Positions 1 to 9,966 of a DNA stretch of 64,000 nucleotides are shown one piece after another. This DNA is from Mesorhizobium shangrilense. Its GTDB lineage: Bacteria; Pseudomonadota; Alphaproteobacteria; Rhizobiales; Rhizobiaceae. The DNA lies in assembly GCF_040537815.1 (NCBI RefSeq), contig NZ_JBEWSZ010000001.1, positions 4,836,001 through 4,900,000 of the forward strand, in the 5' to 3' direction. A program made the position numbers and the translations under genes. The notes under the pieces are model-generated. The model was not told where the DNA came from and did no database searches. It worked only from the letters and a program-made list of their open reading frames with translations. Each line of letters starts with the position of its first letter. Position 1 is the stretch's first letter.

Positions 1-560
1 GCAATTGCGTGCTTGGCGATCCGCATGTCTTCGTGCCCAATGCGCCCGGCGAGTGGATCCACCCTGAAGCGGCCAGCGTCGAGAAGATCGTGGCCCTCGC
101 CGAAAACTGCCCTTCGGGCGCCATCACCTATGTCCGCAAGGATGGCGGGCCGCAGGAGAAGCCGCCGGCGGTGAACACCGTGCGTATCCGGGAGAATGGC
201 CCGCTGGCTGTCCACGCCGAGATCGTGCTGGGCGAGAAGACGCTGTTCCGTGCCACGCTCTGCCGCTGCGGCGCCTCCGAAAACAAGCCGTTCTGTGACG
301 GCAGCCACAGCAAGGCGGGGTTTGCCGCCACCGGGGAGCCGGCGCTCAAGGACACGCCGGCACTCGAAGCGCGGGACGGGCCACTCATTGTGAAGCCGAC
401 CACGAATGGCCCGCTCAAGCTAGAGGGCAATCTGGAGATCGTCACCGGCACCGGCCATACGGTCGAGCGGGCGACGGTTGCGTTCCTGTGCCGATGCGGC
501 CATTCGGCCAACAAGCCTTACTGCGATGGTACCCATAAAAAGGTTGGCTTTGTGGGATGA
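1..560 (+). CDS. CDGSH iron-sulfur protein with N-terminal Fer4_19-like domain (5' partial)
   Basis: The frame is already open at base 3 and reads NCVLGDPHVF before the first possible GTG at 9, so the gene begins outside the window. The N-terminal part (NCVLGDP, then AENCPSGAI) looks like the divergent mono-cluster ferredoxin domain that often precedes CDGSH modules. Two CDGSH-type 2Fe-2S sites follow, CRCGASENKPFCDGSH and CRCGHSANKPYCDGTH, each with the three Cys and one His ligands. The family is thought to be involved in electron transfer or Fe-S handling in the cytoplasm, but the specific partner is unknown. The stop is followed 57 bases later by the cupredoxin gene. Confidence 0.88.
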   Translation, partial: NCVLGDPHVFVPNAPGEWIHPEAASVEKIVALAENCPSGAITYVRKDGGPQEKPPAVNTVRIRENGPLAVHAEIVLGEKTLFRATLCRCGASENKPFCDGSHSKAGFAATGEPALKDTPALEARDGPLIVKPTTNGPLKLEGNLEIVTGTGHTVERATVAFLCRCGHSANKPYCDGTHKKVGFVG

Positions 561-617
561 AAGACCACCCACCAGCGTTAGTGTAGGATGAGGGTTCGCG
601 CTCGGGAGGAATCCATC

Positions 618-920
618 ATGCGCACCATGCTCGTTCTTGCTCTGCTTGCCTTTGCCATGCCTGCCTATGCCGCCAACCATGCGGTCCAGATCAAGGGCAT
701 GAAATTCAACCCGGCGAAAATCTCGGTCGCCGTTGGCGATACCATCACTTTCACCAATGCCGACCCGATGACGCACACCGCCACCGCGCTTGACGGCTCC
801 TTCGACACCGGTCACCTCGCCACCGGCAAGAGCGCCAAGGTCAAGATATCAGCTGCGGGCGCCCACCCATTCCATTGCGCGATCCACAGCACTATGAAGG
901 GCACTGTCACGGCGAAATAG
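618..920 (+). CDS. exported cupredoxin (plastocyanin/amicyanin-like)
   Basis: A 100-residue protein with a short signal peptide ending near MPAYAA, so it is probably periplasmic. The type-1 copper ligands are visible: His in MTHTAT, then Cys, His and Met in FHCAIHSTMKG near the C-terminus. The start at 618 is preferred over an in-frame ATG at 588 because GGGAGGA lies just upstream and the signal peptide then begins cleanly with MRTMLVLAL. Small blue copper proteins of this kind shuttle single electrons between redox enzymes. No dedicated partner enzyme is encoded next to it, so its physiological donor and acceptor cannot be inferred. Confidence 0.88.
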   Translation: MRTMLVLALLAFAMPAYAANHAVQIKGMKFNPAKISVAVGDTITFTNADPMTHTATALDGSFDTGHLATGKSAKVKISAAGAHPFHCAIHSTMKGTVTAK

Positions 921-1003
921 CACGGCTGGCCGGTTTTCCTTTCGGCGGCCGATCGGCTAAGGGCGGGGAGCAAACATCCTCGCTTCTCCGGATCGCCGCC
1001 TCA

Positions 1004-3061
1004 ATGACCACCAAGACCAAGCCTCAGTCCTTCGCCAGGTCGCCCCTGTTCCTCGGGATCGACACCGGCGGCACCTATACCGACGCCGTGTTGTGGTCCG
1101 AAACGGAGGGCCCCCAACAAGGACCCAACAAGGGCAAGGTGCTGGCCAAGGCCAAGTCGCTGACGACGCGGCACGATCTTGCCGTCGGCATTTCAGGCGC
1201 GGTCGACGCGGTGCTGGCGAAGGCCGGCACCGACCCGGCGGCGATAAAACTGGTGTCGATGTCGACGACGCTTGCCACCAACGCGCTGGTCGAGGGCCAG
1301 GGCGGCCGGGTGGCGCTGATCATGATCGGCTTTTCGGAGGCCGACCTCGCGCGCGACGGGCTGAAGACGGCATTGGGCACTGACCCGGTGGTGTTCTGCC
1401 CTGGCGGTCATGATGTGCATGGCAATGCCGCGAAGCTGGACCTCTCGGCGTTGGAGGCAGCGCTGCCCGAGCTGGAAAAATCGGTGTCCGGCTTCGCCGT
1501 CTGCGCCTATTTCGCCACCCGCAATCCGGCGCATGAGATCACCGCCCGCGACCTGATCCGCGAGAAGACCGGCCTGCCGGTCACCGCCAGCCACGAACTC
1601 TCCGCCAAGCTCGGCGGCCCGCGCCGGGCGCTGACGACGCTGCTCAATGCAAGGCTGATCTCGATGATCGACCGGCTGGTGGCGGCAACCGAAGGTTTCC
1701 TCGAAGCCCGCAAGATCGCCGCCCCCCTGATGGTGGTGCGCGGCGACGGCGCGCTCGTCTCGGCCGCCTTCGCCCGTCAGCGACCGATCGAGACCATCCT
1801 GTCCGGCCCGGCCGCCAGTCTGGTCGGTGCCCACCACATGACCGGCCTCGACAATGCCATGGTCTCCGACATCGGCGGCACCACCACCGACGTCGCGGTG
1901 CTGGACAAGGGCCGGCCGCGGCTTGATCCCGAAGGCGCCACGGTCGGTGGCTTCCGCACCATGGTCGAGGCAGTGGCGATGCGCACCTTCGGCCTCGGCG
2001 GCGATTCCGAAGTGACGCTCGAAGACGGCGCGCTCAATCCGAAAATCCTGCTCGGGCCTCGCCGCCTGGTGCCGCTGGCCCTGGCCGGCATGATGCACAC
2101 AGAAGCCGTGACCCTGGAACTCGAGCGCCAGCTGCGTTCGCCCAATCCAGGCCGCATGGACGGCCGGTTCGCCGTCAGGACAGGTGTGCCTGACCGGCTT
2201 GCCGCCGGGCTGACCGGGGCCGAGGCGCGGCTCTATGAGGTGATCGGTGCCACGCCAATTGCCGTCGACAAGCTTCTGACTTCGAATGCGCAGAACGCGA
2301 CCCTGAACCGGCTGGTGTCGCGCGGGCTGGTGCATGTCGCCGGCTTCACGCCGTCCGACGCCGCCCATGTGCTGGGCAAGCAGGCGAATTGGGATGCGGC
2401 CACGGCGCGCCTCGGCGCCGAACTGTTCGCCCGCAGGCGCGACGGCCGGGGGCAAGCGATTGCCGCCTCGCCGGAAGCGATCTCGGAGCGGGTGCTGGTG
2501 ACGCTGACGCGCTGGTCGGCCGAATACATCCTCGAAACCGCCTTTGCCGAGGATGGGCTCGATGGCGCATCGACCGTGGCGCATGCGCTGGTGCAGCGCG
2601 CGGTCGACGCGCATCCAGGCATCGCGCGCCTCAGCGTCGCGCTGGACCGGCCGGTCATCGGCCTCGGCGCCTCCGCGCCATTGCACTATGCCGGCCTGCC
2701 GCCATTGATCGGCAATGACTGCGTGGTGCCCGAGGATACCGACGTCGCCAACGCGCTTGGCGCGGTCGTCGGCCAGGTGCGGGTTTCGGCGGAGGCACGG
2801 GTCAGCCAGCCCAAGGAGGGCCTGTTTCGTGTCGCCTCGGGTGAGACCGTGCGTGACTTTCTCGATGAGGCAGCGGCGATCGCGTCAGCCGAAAGCGATG
2901 TCCGCGCCATTGCCGCCGGACGCGCCAGGGATGCCGGCACCGACAGCGCCGAAATCGAAGTCATGACCGAATTCCGGGTTTCGACCGTCGAAGGCCAGCG
3001 CATGTTCATCGAGGCGCATGTGGTGGCGGTGGCGTCCGGGCGGCCAAGGATCGCGGTTTGA
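1004..3061 (+). CDS. hydantoinase/oxoprolinase (HyuA) family protein
   Basis: About 685 residues from the ATG at 1004. The N-terminus carries the nucleotide-binding LGIDTGGTYTDAVLW typical of hydantoinase/oxoprolinase N-domains. The middle has the second phosphate-binding motif, VSDIGGTTTDVAVL, of the ASKHA fold. The family uses ATP to open cyclic amides such as hydantoins or 5-oxoproline. No HyuB-type partner subunit lies next to it, so the substrate is uncertain and this may be a stand-alone homologue. A longer open frame reaches back to 875 inside the cupredoxin gene but has no ribosome-binding site and no family-like sequence there. Confidence 0.8.
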   Translation: MTTKTKPQSFARSPLFLGIDTGGTYTDAVLWSETEGPQQGPNKGKVLAKAKSLTTRHDLAVGISGAVDAVLAKAGTDPAAIKLVSMSTTLATNALVEGQGGRVALIMIGFSEADLARDGLKTALGTDPVVFCPGGHDVHGNAAKLDLSALEAALPELEKSVSGFAVCAYFATRNPAHEITARDLIREKTGLPVTASHELSAKLGGPRRALTTLLNARLISMIDRLVAATEGFLEARKIAAPLMVVRGDGALVSAAFARQRPIETILSGPAASLVGAHHMTGLDNAMVSDIGGTTTDVAVLDKGRPRLDPEGATVGGFRTMVEAVAMRTFGLGGDSEVTLEDGALNPKILLGPRRLVPLALAGMMHTEAVTLELERQLRSPNPGRMDGRFAVRTGVPDRLAAGLTGAEARLYEVIGATPIAVDKLLTSNAQNATLNRLVSRGLVHVAGFTPSDAAHVLGKQANWDAATARLGAELFARRRDGRGQAIAASPEAISERVLVTLTRWSAEYILETAFAEDGLDGASTVAHALVQRAVDAHPGIARLSVALDRPVIGLGASAPLHYAGLPPLIGNDCVVPEDTDVANALGAVVGQVRVSAEARVSQPKEGLFRVASGETVRDFLDEAAAIASAESDVRAIAAGRARDAGTDSAEIEVMTEFRVSTVEGQRMFIEAHVVAVASGRPRIAV

Positions 3062-3068
3062 GAGCCTA

Positions 3069-3219
3069 ATCTCCCCCCTCGAGGGGGAGATTAGGCCGAA
3101 GGCGACAGAGGGGGTCGCCGCGCATGGAGCGCCAACTTTATTCTGTCGAGGAGGCTGAGCCCAGTCGAACCGACCCCCTCTGGCCGCTCCGCGGCCATCT
3201 CCCCCTCGAGGGGGGAGAT
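3069..3219. repeat. palindromic intergenic repeat, copy 1
   Basis: About 150 bases bounded by inverted ends (AATCTCCCCCCTCGAGGGG on the left, CCCCTCGAGGGGGGAGAT on the right), with GACAGAGGGGGTCGCCGCGC inside. Part of it is the reverse complement of the element at 61984-62187. The end style is related to the element at 5532-5741. It fills the gap between the HyuA-like gene and glcB and could fold into a long hairpin in RNA. Confidence 0.8.
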
Positions 3220-3328
3220 CGGCGGCGTTGCCAACCTTGCCTAAATGGCCCCTTCACCTTAAGCCGAATTGACCCTCGAACCCCGACATGCCAAAGGCCC
3301 GCAAAAGCTTTCGTCTGGAGACACGCTG

Positions 3329-5503
3329 ATGACCGACCGCATCGAGATCGCCGGATTGCGGATTGCCCGCGAGCTGCATGATTTCGTGGAGCGCGAGGCG
3401 CTGCCGGGCACCGGGATCGTGGCCGACGCATTCTGGAACGGCTTTTCGGCCATCGTCCACGACCTCGCGCCGAAGAACCGGGCGTTGCTTGCCAAGCGCG
3501 ACGCCATGCAGGAGAAACTCGACGGCTGGTATCGCGCCCATGGCGCGCCCGTCGACATGGATGGATACAAGGCCTTCCTCAAGGAGATCGGCTATCTCGT
3601 TCCCGAAGGCCCGGCCTTCAGCGTGACGACGGACAATGTCGACCCGGAGATATCCGTCGTTGCCGGGCCGCAGCTGGTGGTGCCGGTGATGAATGCGCGC
3701 TATGCGCTGAACGCCGCCAATGCGCGCTGGGGTTCGCTCTATGATGCGCTCTACGGCACCGACGCCATTCCGGAAACGGTTGGCGCGGAAAGGGGCAGGA
3801 GCTTCAACCCCGCGCGCGGCGCCAAGGTGGTTGCCTGGTCCAAGAACTTTCTCGACGAGTCGGTACCGCTCACCTCCGGCAAATGGGCCGGAGTGAACGG
3901 GCTTTCGGTGGCGAACGGCGCGCTGCGGCTGAGCGCCGGCGCCGGCTCGACGACGCTTGCCGACCCCAGGCAATTCGCCGGCTATCGCGGCGATCCGGCC
4001 AATCCCGATGCCGTCCTCCTGGTGAAGAACGGCCTGCATACGGAGATCGTCATCGACCGCAACAACCAGATCGGCAAGACCGATCCGGCCGGGATTGCCG
4101 ATGTCATCCTGGAATCTGCGCTGACCACCATCCAGGACTGCGAGGATTCGGTGGCGGCTGTCGATGCCGAGGACAAGGTCGTCGTCTACCGCAACTGGCT
4201 GGGCCTGATGAAGGGCGACCTGGCGGAAGAGATCACCAAGGGCGGCAAGACCTTTACCCGCAAGCTCAATCCCGATCGCTCATACACCGCGCCCAATGGC
4301 GGCACGCTGACCGTGCCCGGCCGCTCGCTGATGCTGGTGCGCAATGTCGGCCACCTGATGACCAACCCGGCGATATCAGACCGCGACGGCAACGAGGTGC
4401 CGGAAGGCATCATGGATGCGGCCATCACGGCGTTGATAGCGCTGCACGATGTCGGCCCGAAGGGACGTCGCGCCAATTCCCGCGCCGGTTCGATGTATGT
4501 GGTGAAGCCCAAGATGCACGGGCCGGAGGAAGTCGCCTTCGCCGCCGAGATCTTTGGCCGTGTCGAGGCGCTGCTCGGGATGGCCGACAATACCATCAAG
4601 ATGGGCATCATGGACGAGGAGCGGCGCACCACCGTCAACCTCAAGGAGGCGATCCGCGCGGCAAAAGACCGCGTCGCCTTCATCAACACCGGCTTCCTCG
4701 ACCGCACCGGCGACGAGATCCACACCTCGATGGAAGCCGGCCCGATGATCCGCAAGGGCGACATGAAGCAGGCGGCCTGGATTTCCGCCTACGAAGCCTG
4801 GAATGTCGACACTGGCCTCGAATGCGGACTGGCCGGCCATGCCCAGATCGGCAAGGGCATGTGGGCGATGCCCGACCTGATGGCGGCGATGCTGGTCGAA
4901 AAGATCGCCCATCCGAAGGCCGGCGCCAACACCGCCTGGGTGCCGTCGCCGACGGCGGCCACACTGCACGCCACGCACTACCACAAGGTCGATGTGCAGG
5001 CCGTGCAGGCGGCGCTGAGGAGCCGGCCCAAGGCAAAGCTCGACGACATCCTGTCGGTGCCGGTCGCGGTACGCCCGAACTGGAGCGACGCCGACATCCA
5101 GAAGGAGCTCGACAACAACGCACAGGGCATTCTTGGTTATGTCGTGCGCTGGATCGACCAGGGCGTCGGCTGCTCGAAAGTGCCAGATATCAACGACGTC
5201 GGGCTGATGGAGGATCGTGCCACGCTGCGCATCTCCTCGCAGCACATCGCCAACTGGCTGCGCCACGATGTCTGCTCGCGCATCCAGGTGATGGACTCCC
5301 TACGGCGCATGGCGGCGATCGTCGACCGGCAGAATGTCGGCGATCCGCTGTATCGGCCGATGGCACCGGATTTCGACAATTCAATCGCCTTCCTTGCCGC
5401 CTGCGATCTCGTCTTCAAGGGCCGCGAGCAGCCCAATGGCTATACGGAGCCGGTGCTGCACGCACGGCGGCTGGAGCTGAAGGCGAAAGAGCGGGTGGGC
5501 TAG
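3329..5503 (+). CDS. glcB: malate synthase G
   Basis: A 724-residue protein, the usual length of the G isoform (about 720 residues). It condenses glyoxylate with acetyl-CoA to malate in the glyoxylate shunt or in glycolate use. Recognisable segments are [32 protein letters not shown], and [18 protein letters not shown] near the active site. The ATG at 3329, preceded by TCTGGAGA, gives [10 protein letters not shown], a normal N-terminus. An in-frame extension to 3269 lacks family similarity. It is monocistronic between two palindromic repeats. No glycolate oxidase genes are adjacent. Confidence 0.96.
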   Translation: MTDRIEIAGLRIARELHDFVEREALPGTGIVADAFWNGFSAIVHDLAPKNRALLAKRDAMQEKLDGWYRAHGAPVDMDGYKAFLKEIGYLVPEGPAFSVTTDNVDPEISVVAGPQLVVPVMNARYALNAANARWGSLYDALYGTDAIPETVGAERGRSFNPARGAKVVAWSKNFLDESVPLTSGKWAGVNGLSVANGALRLSAGAGSTTLADPRQFAGYRGDPANPDAVLLVKNGLHTEIVIDRNNQIGKTDPAGIADVILESALTTIQDCEDSVAAVDAEDKVVVYRNWLGLMKGDLAEEITKGGKTFTRKLNPDRSYTAPNGGTLTVPGRSLMLVRNVGHLMTNPAISDRDGNEVPEGIMDAAITALIALHDVGPKGRRANSRAGSMYVVKPKMHGPEEVAFAAEIFGRVEALLGMADNTIKMGIMDEERRTTVNLKEAIRAAKDRVAFINTGFLDRTGDEIHTSMEAGPMIRKGDMKQAAWISAYEAWNVDTGLECGLAGHAQIGKGMWAMPDLMAAMLVEKIAHPKAGANTAWVPSPTAATLHATHYHKVDVQAVQAALRSRPKAKLDDILSVPVAVRPNWSDADIQKELDNNAQGILGYVVRWIDQGVGCSKVPDINDVGLMEDRATLRISSQHIANWLRHDVCSRIQVMDSLRRMAAIVDRQNVGDPLYRPMAPDFDNSIAFLAACDLVFKGREQPNGYTEPVLHARRLELKAKERVG

Positions 5504-5531
5504 GCGCCAACGGTAGATCCCTAGCGCTGAC

Positions 5532-5741
5532 GTCCCCCTCCCCCTTGAGGGAGGGTGGCCGCGAAGCGGACGGGAGGGGTCGTCGAAGAGACTCTCGGCC
5601 TTGCCGAAGTTTGAAACCGAGCAGGTTTCGGACGTATCGATGAACGCCCTACCAAGGCACATCGTCGAAATTGGAGTTGGCGCACTGCCGTTGCGACCCC
5701 TCCCGTCCGCTTCGCGGCCACCCTCCCCTCAAGGGGGAGGG
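5532..5741. repeat. palindromic intergenic repeat, copy 2 (variant)
   Basis: Two inverted arms of about 47 bases flank a roughly 110-base centre. The left arm (5533-5581) contains GTGGCCGCGAAGCGGACGGG and the right arm (5695-5741) contains CCCGTCCGCTTCGCGGCCAC. The outer ends are CCCCCTTGAGGG and CCCTCAAGGGGG, a variant of the CCCCTCGAGGGG ends of copies 1 and 3. It lies between convergent glcB and comM and could terminate both transcripts. Confidence 0.8.
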
Positions 5742-5746
5742 AAACG

Positions 5747-7279
5747 TCACGCCGCCTGCGCCACCCGCTCAGACATCATCCGGTAGGAAATCGCCTCGGC
5801 CAGATGGATGCGGCCCACCGTTTCGCTGGCGTCGAGGTCGGCCAGCGTCCGCGCGACTTTCAGCACGCGATGATAGGCTCGGGCGGAGAAGCCGAGCTTT
5901 TCGCTGGCGTCCTTCAGCAGCGTCAGGCCGGCGGCGTCCGGCGTCGCGATCGACTCGATGATGGAAGGCGAACAGTGCGCATTGGTGGTGGCGCGGGTGA
6001 CGCCGAGGCGTTCGAAACGCTCGCGCTGGATGGTGCGGGCGCGCGCCACGCGCAGCGCCACGGCCTCGCTTTTCTCGGCCCGGTCCGGCCGGATCAGATC
6101 GCTGGCCGAAACCGCCGGCACCTCGATACGCAGATCGATGCGGTCGAGCAGAGGGCCGGAAATGCGCGCCTGATAGTCGGTGCGGCAGCGCTCGCCGCGC
6201 AGGCAGCGATAGCCGGGCTCGCCAGCCATGCCGCAGCGGCACGGATTCATCGCCGCGACCAGTTGGATGCGCGCCGGATAGGTGACGCGGTGGTTGGCGC
6301 GCGCGATCATGCAATCGCCGGTCTCCAACGGCTGGCGGAGCGCATCCAGCGTCTGCGGCGTGAATTCGGGGAATTCGTCGAGGAACAGCACGCCGTGATG
6401 GGCGAGCGAGACTTCTCCGGGCCGGGCACGTATGCCGCCGCCGACCATGGCCGCCATCGAGGCCGAATGGTGCGGGGCGCGGAATGGCCGCCGGTCGGTC
6501 AGCTTGCCTTCGCCGAGCTCGCCCGCCACCGATGCGATCATCGAGACTTCCAGAAGTTCCTTCGGCGCCAGCGGCGGCAGGATCGACGGCAGCCGCTGCG
6601 CCAGCATGGATTTTCCGGAACCGGGTGGGCCCACCATCAGCAGATTGTGCCCCCCAGCCGCCGCCACTTCCAGCGCCCGCTTGGCGGTCTCCTGGCCCTT
6701 GATGTCGCAGAGGTCGGGCAGGTCGCGCGCCGAGGCGTGGACGCCGGCCTCCGGCCGCGACAACACCTGCGTGCCACGGAAATGGTTGGCGATGGCGATC
6801 AGGCTGCGCGGCGCCAGAATATCGAATTCCCGCCCCGCCCAAGCCGCCTCCGGCCCACAAGCGAACGGACAGATCAGGCCCTTGCCCTCGGCATTGGCGC
6901 CGATCGCCGCCGGCAGCGCGCCGGCGACGGCGGCGATGGTGCCGTCGAGCGACAGTTCGCCGAGCACCACATAACCGGCCAGCATGTCGCCCGGAATGGC
7001 GCCAAGTGCCGCCATCAGGCCAAGCGCGATCGGCAAATCATAGTGGCTGCCCTCCTTGGGCAGGTCGGCGGGCGCCAGATTGACGGTGACTTTCTTCGAC
7101 GGCATCGACAGGCCGGAGGCATGAAGTGCTGCCTGCACCCGTTCGCGGCTCTCGGCCACCGCCTTGTCGGCCAGGCCGACGATATGCATGTTGACCTTGC
7201 CGGGTGCGATCATCACCTGGACATCGACCGGTACGGCCTCGATGCCCTGGAAAGCCACCGTGCGAACCCGCGCCACCAT
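5747..7279 (-). CDS. comM: YifB/ComM family Mg-chelatase-like AAA+ ATPase
   Basis: A 510-residue protein. The N-terminal ChlI-like domain starts MVARVRTVAFQGIEAVPVDV. A Walker A motif, GPPGSGKSMLA, and a Walker B, GVLFLDEFPEF, follow in the AAA+ core. Next comes a four-cysteine stretch, CRCGMAGEPGYRCLRGERC, and the C-terminal Mg_chelatase_C helical domain. Family members such as ComM are hexameric helicases that promote branch migration during integration of transformed DNA. Length and motif order are intact. In many alphaproteobacteria this gene sits near gshB; here a radical SAM gene separates them. Confidence 0.93.
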   Translation of the reverse strand: MVARVRTVAFQGIEAVPVDVQVMIAPGKVNMHIVGLADKAVAESRERVQAALHASGLSMPSKKVTVNLAPADLPKEGSHYDLPIALGLMAALGAIPGDMLAGYVVLGELSLDGTIAAVAGALPAAIGANAEGKGLICPFACGPEAAWAGREFDILAPRSLIAIANHFRGTQVLSRPEAGVHASARDLPDLCDIKGQETAKRALEVAAAGGHNLLMVGPPGSGKSMLAQRLPSILPPLAPKELLEVSMIASVAGELGEGKLTDRRPFRAPHHSASMAAMVGGGIRARPGEVSLAHHGVLFLDEFPEFTPQTLDALRQPLETGDCMIARANHRVTYPARIQLVAAMNPCRCGMAGEPGYRCLRGERCRTDYQARISGPLLDRIDLRIEVPAVSASDLIRPDRAEKSEAVALRVARARTIQRERFERLGVTRATTNAHCSPSIIESIATPDAAGLTLLKDASEKLGFSARAYHRVLKVARTLADLDASETVGRIHLAEAISYRMMSERVAQAA

Positions 7280-7576
7280 TTCTTCTCAAGCCCCCAAGAG
7301 ACCGGCTCGCTCGCGGCTGCGATCAGGCCGCGAGCGAGGTCAGCCTAGACAACCATAGATTTTCATTTTGAGCAAGAACATTACAGGAACATTTGACCAC
7401 ACAAGATCATTTGTCGCCCATGCTCGGTCTTTGATCGGGGTCTTCCAGCGCACAATCAAGTTCAGGGCTCGATGACACTAGAGAACCATCGCCGTGGTCA
7501 GGCGACAGAAGCCACTGAGAGCATGCGGGCGACTCTGGCTGCCGCAGCCATTTCACTCTCAAGGTTTCACAGCCTT

Positions 7577-8614
7577 CTATCTGAAGAGGGTGTTTGTCCT
7601 CGACAGGAGACGACGCCCCCAACCCAGCAAGGCTCCCTCGGGCGTCTCCACGGCAGGCTGCGCATACTTCGCGCAGAAATAGACGCAATAGGTCGTATTG
7701 CAGACCGAACTCTTGTCCCGCAGGCGCAGCGAGCCATCGAGCATGTTGCCGAGTTGCGGTCCCCCACACAGGGAAACATCGCCCTCGGGCGTGATGGCCA
7801 CAAACTTGTAGCCCGCATCGCATGTGCGTCCCTTGAAGGAGGGCACGCCGCCGAGATAGTCCTCGTCGCTGAAGAAGTTGATGGTCGGCGCCTCGCCCAT
7901 GCCGTCGAGAACATTCTGGTAGGCGGTCTGGCCGCCGAGGAGCGCCGTCCTGAATCGCGCCTTGTCCACCTCGCTATAGGCATCCGGATAGCGTTTGCCT
8001 TGGAAATTTTCGCGCAGGATCTTGGGCGTCACGGCAAGTCCGGCATCGCGGATGGGGCCGGCCATCTCGTCGAAGTTGGCGAGCACCTCGGGCGTCGCCA
8101 CCATGGTGATCAGCATGGTGAAGCCGGCGTCGCGAAGCGTCACAGCGCGCCGCACAAAGGCGGCAATGCCATTCTTCCTCTCCCGTTCGTTGGGATGGAA
8201 GGCGGCGTGGATGAAACGGATACGCTGCGGATCAACCGCACCGATGAGTGACAGGACCGTGTCGAGGGATAGGTTGGTGTTGACCGAGAGGTGATGGCGT
8301 TGCGTCAGCAACTGGCATAGGCGACTGAATTCGGGATAGGCGGTCGGCTCCCCTCCCGTGATGTGGAGGAGCCAGGTCAGGCCGGTGGCATCGAATGCCT
8401 CCTGCCACTTCTCCGGCCTGGCGTGGGCACCTATCTTGGTGGCAAGGACTTCTGGCGGCGAGAAGCAATAGGTGCAGCGAAAATTGCATCCCCGAAGGAG
8501 GGTCCAATCAGCTTCGACATCATAGAAGCGCGAAGCGTTTCCAGGAGCGCTGCTTGCGGCAAGATGTGCCGAGGCCATCGCACTTCCATCCGCCATAGTC
8601 GTGCCCTGCTTCAC
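7577..8614 (-). CDS. radical SAM protein with SPASM-like C-terminal cysteines
   Basis: About 345 residues. The radical SAM motif is CNFRCTYCF near residue 43, followed by the GGEPTAYPEF SAM-binding segment. Near the C-terminus further cysteines (GRTCDAGYK, VSLCGG, SVCNTTYCVYFC) resemble a SPASM/twitch auxiliary 4Fe-4S site. Such enzymes often modify peptides or act as activases or maturases. The gene is isolated, with roughly 295 bases of lower-GC sequence on each side. I saw no obvious precursor peptide, so the substrate is unknown. GTG at 8614 (GGAG four bases upstream) or ATG at 8596 could be the start. Confidence 0.8.
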   Translation of the reverse strand: MKQGTTMADGSAMASAHLAASSAPGNASRFYDVEADWTLLRGCNFRCTYCFSPPEVLATKIGAHARPEKWQEAFDATGLTWLLHITGGEPTAYPEFSRLCQLLTQRHHLSVNTNLSLDTVLSLIGAVDPQRIRFIHAAFHPNERERKNGIAAFVRRAVTLRDAGFTMLITMVATPEVLANFDEMAGPIRDAGLAVTPKILRENFQGKRYPDAYSEVDKARFRTALLGGQTAYQNVLDGMGEAPTINFFSDEDYLGGVPSFKGRTCDAGYKFVAITPEGDVSLCGGPQLGNMLDGSLRLRDKSSVCNTTYCVYFCAKYAQPAVETPEGALLGWGRRLLSRTNTLFR

Positions 8615-8909
8615 GAAGCTCCGCCCCGTCGCTTCCGGTAAAAACAGAAGAGCCTCGAACGGTTAACTTACGGTACCCGGTCAAGTGGTGGGAGTCCATG
8701 CAGGCTCCGGAGCTGTCGCCGACCGGTTTCGGCGCTGCCTAAATCGATCGGTTGGGGATGCAGTTGGAATCTAGCGATACCGACCTCTTGAGCACAATCA
8801 ATTGCTTGATCAAATCAAGAACATCACCCGAACATGCAATCGCTAAAGTTGCAGTCAGATCAAGCCCGGTTGCAAAAGCGGAACATGGCTAAGACAAAAT
8901 GAAAACGGC

Positions 8910-9851
8910 TTATGTCCGCTTCGCCTCGACGGCGTCCCAGAACAGGCTGGCGATGTCGGCGCCGCCGAAACGGCGGACTTCGCGCACGCCGGTCGGCGAC
9001 GTCACGTTGATCTCGGTCATGTAGTCGCCGATGACGTCGATGCCGACCAGGATGAAACCGCGCTGCTTCAGCGACGGACCGATGCGGGCGCAGATCTCGC
9101 GCTCGCGCGCGGTCAGTTCGGTCTTTTCGGCGCGGCCGCCGACATGCATGTTGGAGCGTGAATCATGCTCGGCCGGCACCCGGTTGATGGCGCCGACCGG
9201 TTCGCCGTCAATCAGGATGATGCGCTTGTCGCCCTTGCGCACGTCCTTGAGGTAGCGCTGGACGATATAGGGCTCGCGGAACATCTGGCCGAACATTTCG
9301 AGCAGCGAGGCCAAGTTGCGGTCGGCCTCCAGCAGATGGAAGATGCCGGCGCCGCCATTGCCGTAGAGCGGCTTGATGATGATGTCGCCGAACTCCTTGC
9401 GGAAGGCGGCGACTTCCAGCGGGTCCTTGGTGATCAGCGTGTCCGGCATCAGGTCGGAAAATTCGGTGACGAAGATCTTTTCCGGGCTGTTGCGCACCCA
9501 GGCCGGATCATTGACGACCAGCGTCTTCGGGTGGATACGCTCGAGGATGTGCGTGGTGGTGATGTAGTTCATGTCGAAGGGCGGGTCCTGCCTGAGCAGG
9601 ACGACGTCCATCTCCGACAGGTCGGTGCGCACCTTCTCGCCCAGCGAGTAGTGGCTGCCCTTCTCGTCGCGGACGGTCATTTCCTCGATGCGGGCAAACA
9701 CCTTGCCGTCGCGTAGTGACAGCCGGTCGGGCGTGTAGTGGAACAGCTGGTGGCCGCGCCGCTGTGCTTCCAGCGACAGCGCGAAGGACGTATCCCCCGC
9801 AATCGACACTGTGGAGATATGGTCCATCTGGACGGCAATTTTCAGCTTCAT
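8910..9851 (-). CDS. gshB: glutathione synthetase
   Basis: A 313-residue ATP-grasp enzyme that adds glycine to gamma-glutamylcysteine in the cytoplasm. The N-terminus [15 protein letters not shown] and the ATP-grasp segments [23 protein letters not shown] and the Mg-binding EINVTSPTG are those of prokaryotic GshB. The start at 9851 follows GGAG, whereas the frame remains open to 9947 without family similarity. Length matches the family (about 315 residues). It appears monocistronic. Confidence 0.96.
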   Translation of the reverse strand: MKLKIAVQMDHISTVSIAGDTSFALSLEAQRRGHQLFHYTPDRLSLRDGKVFARIEEMTVRDEKGSHYSLGEKVRTDLSEMDVVLLRQDPPFDMNYITTTHILERIHPKTLVVNDPAWVRNSPEKIFVTEFSDLMPDTLITKDPLEVAAFRKEFGDIIIKPLYGNGGAGIFHLLEADRNLASLLEMFGQMFREPYIVQRYLKDVRKGDKRIILIDGEPVGAINRVPAEHDSRSNMHVGGRAEKTELTAREREICARIGPSLKQRGFILVGIDVIGDYMTEINVTSPTGVREVRRFGGADIASLFWDAVEAKRT

Positions 9852-9966
9852 GTCAGATCTCCGAGGCAGTCGACGCAAGCGATATAAGGAACCCGCGGCG
9901 TTCTGCCAATCGGGCCAGCGCCGGATGCGGCTTGGGGCTGATGGCAAGACTCGGCGGAAGAGGCCC

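Noticed and set aside
1193..2686. 497-codon open frame antisense to the HyuA-like gene
   Set aside because: Its sequence is rich in His, Arg, Gln and Gly with no domain, as expected from the reverse of a GC-rich gene. The plus-strand product has clear motifs.
3883..5643. 586-codon frame overlapping glcB in another frame
   Set aside because: Arg/Gly-rich low-information translation; malate synthase motifs in the true frame span the whole region.
5804..7348. 514-codon frame antisense to comM
   Set aside because: No signal, start context or family features; it is the complement of a well-conserved AAA+ gene.
7407..7823. 138-codon minus-strand frame overlapping the radical SAM gene end
   Set aside because: It is out of frame with the enzyme's SPASM cysteines and has no ribosome-binding site. 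I considered it as a precursor peptide and found no reason to keep it.
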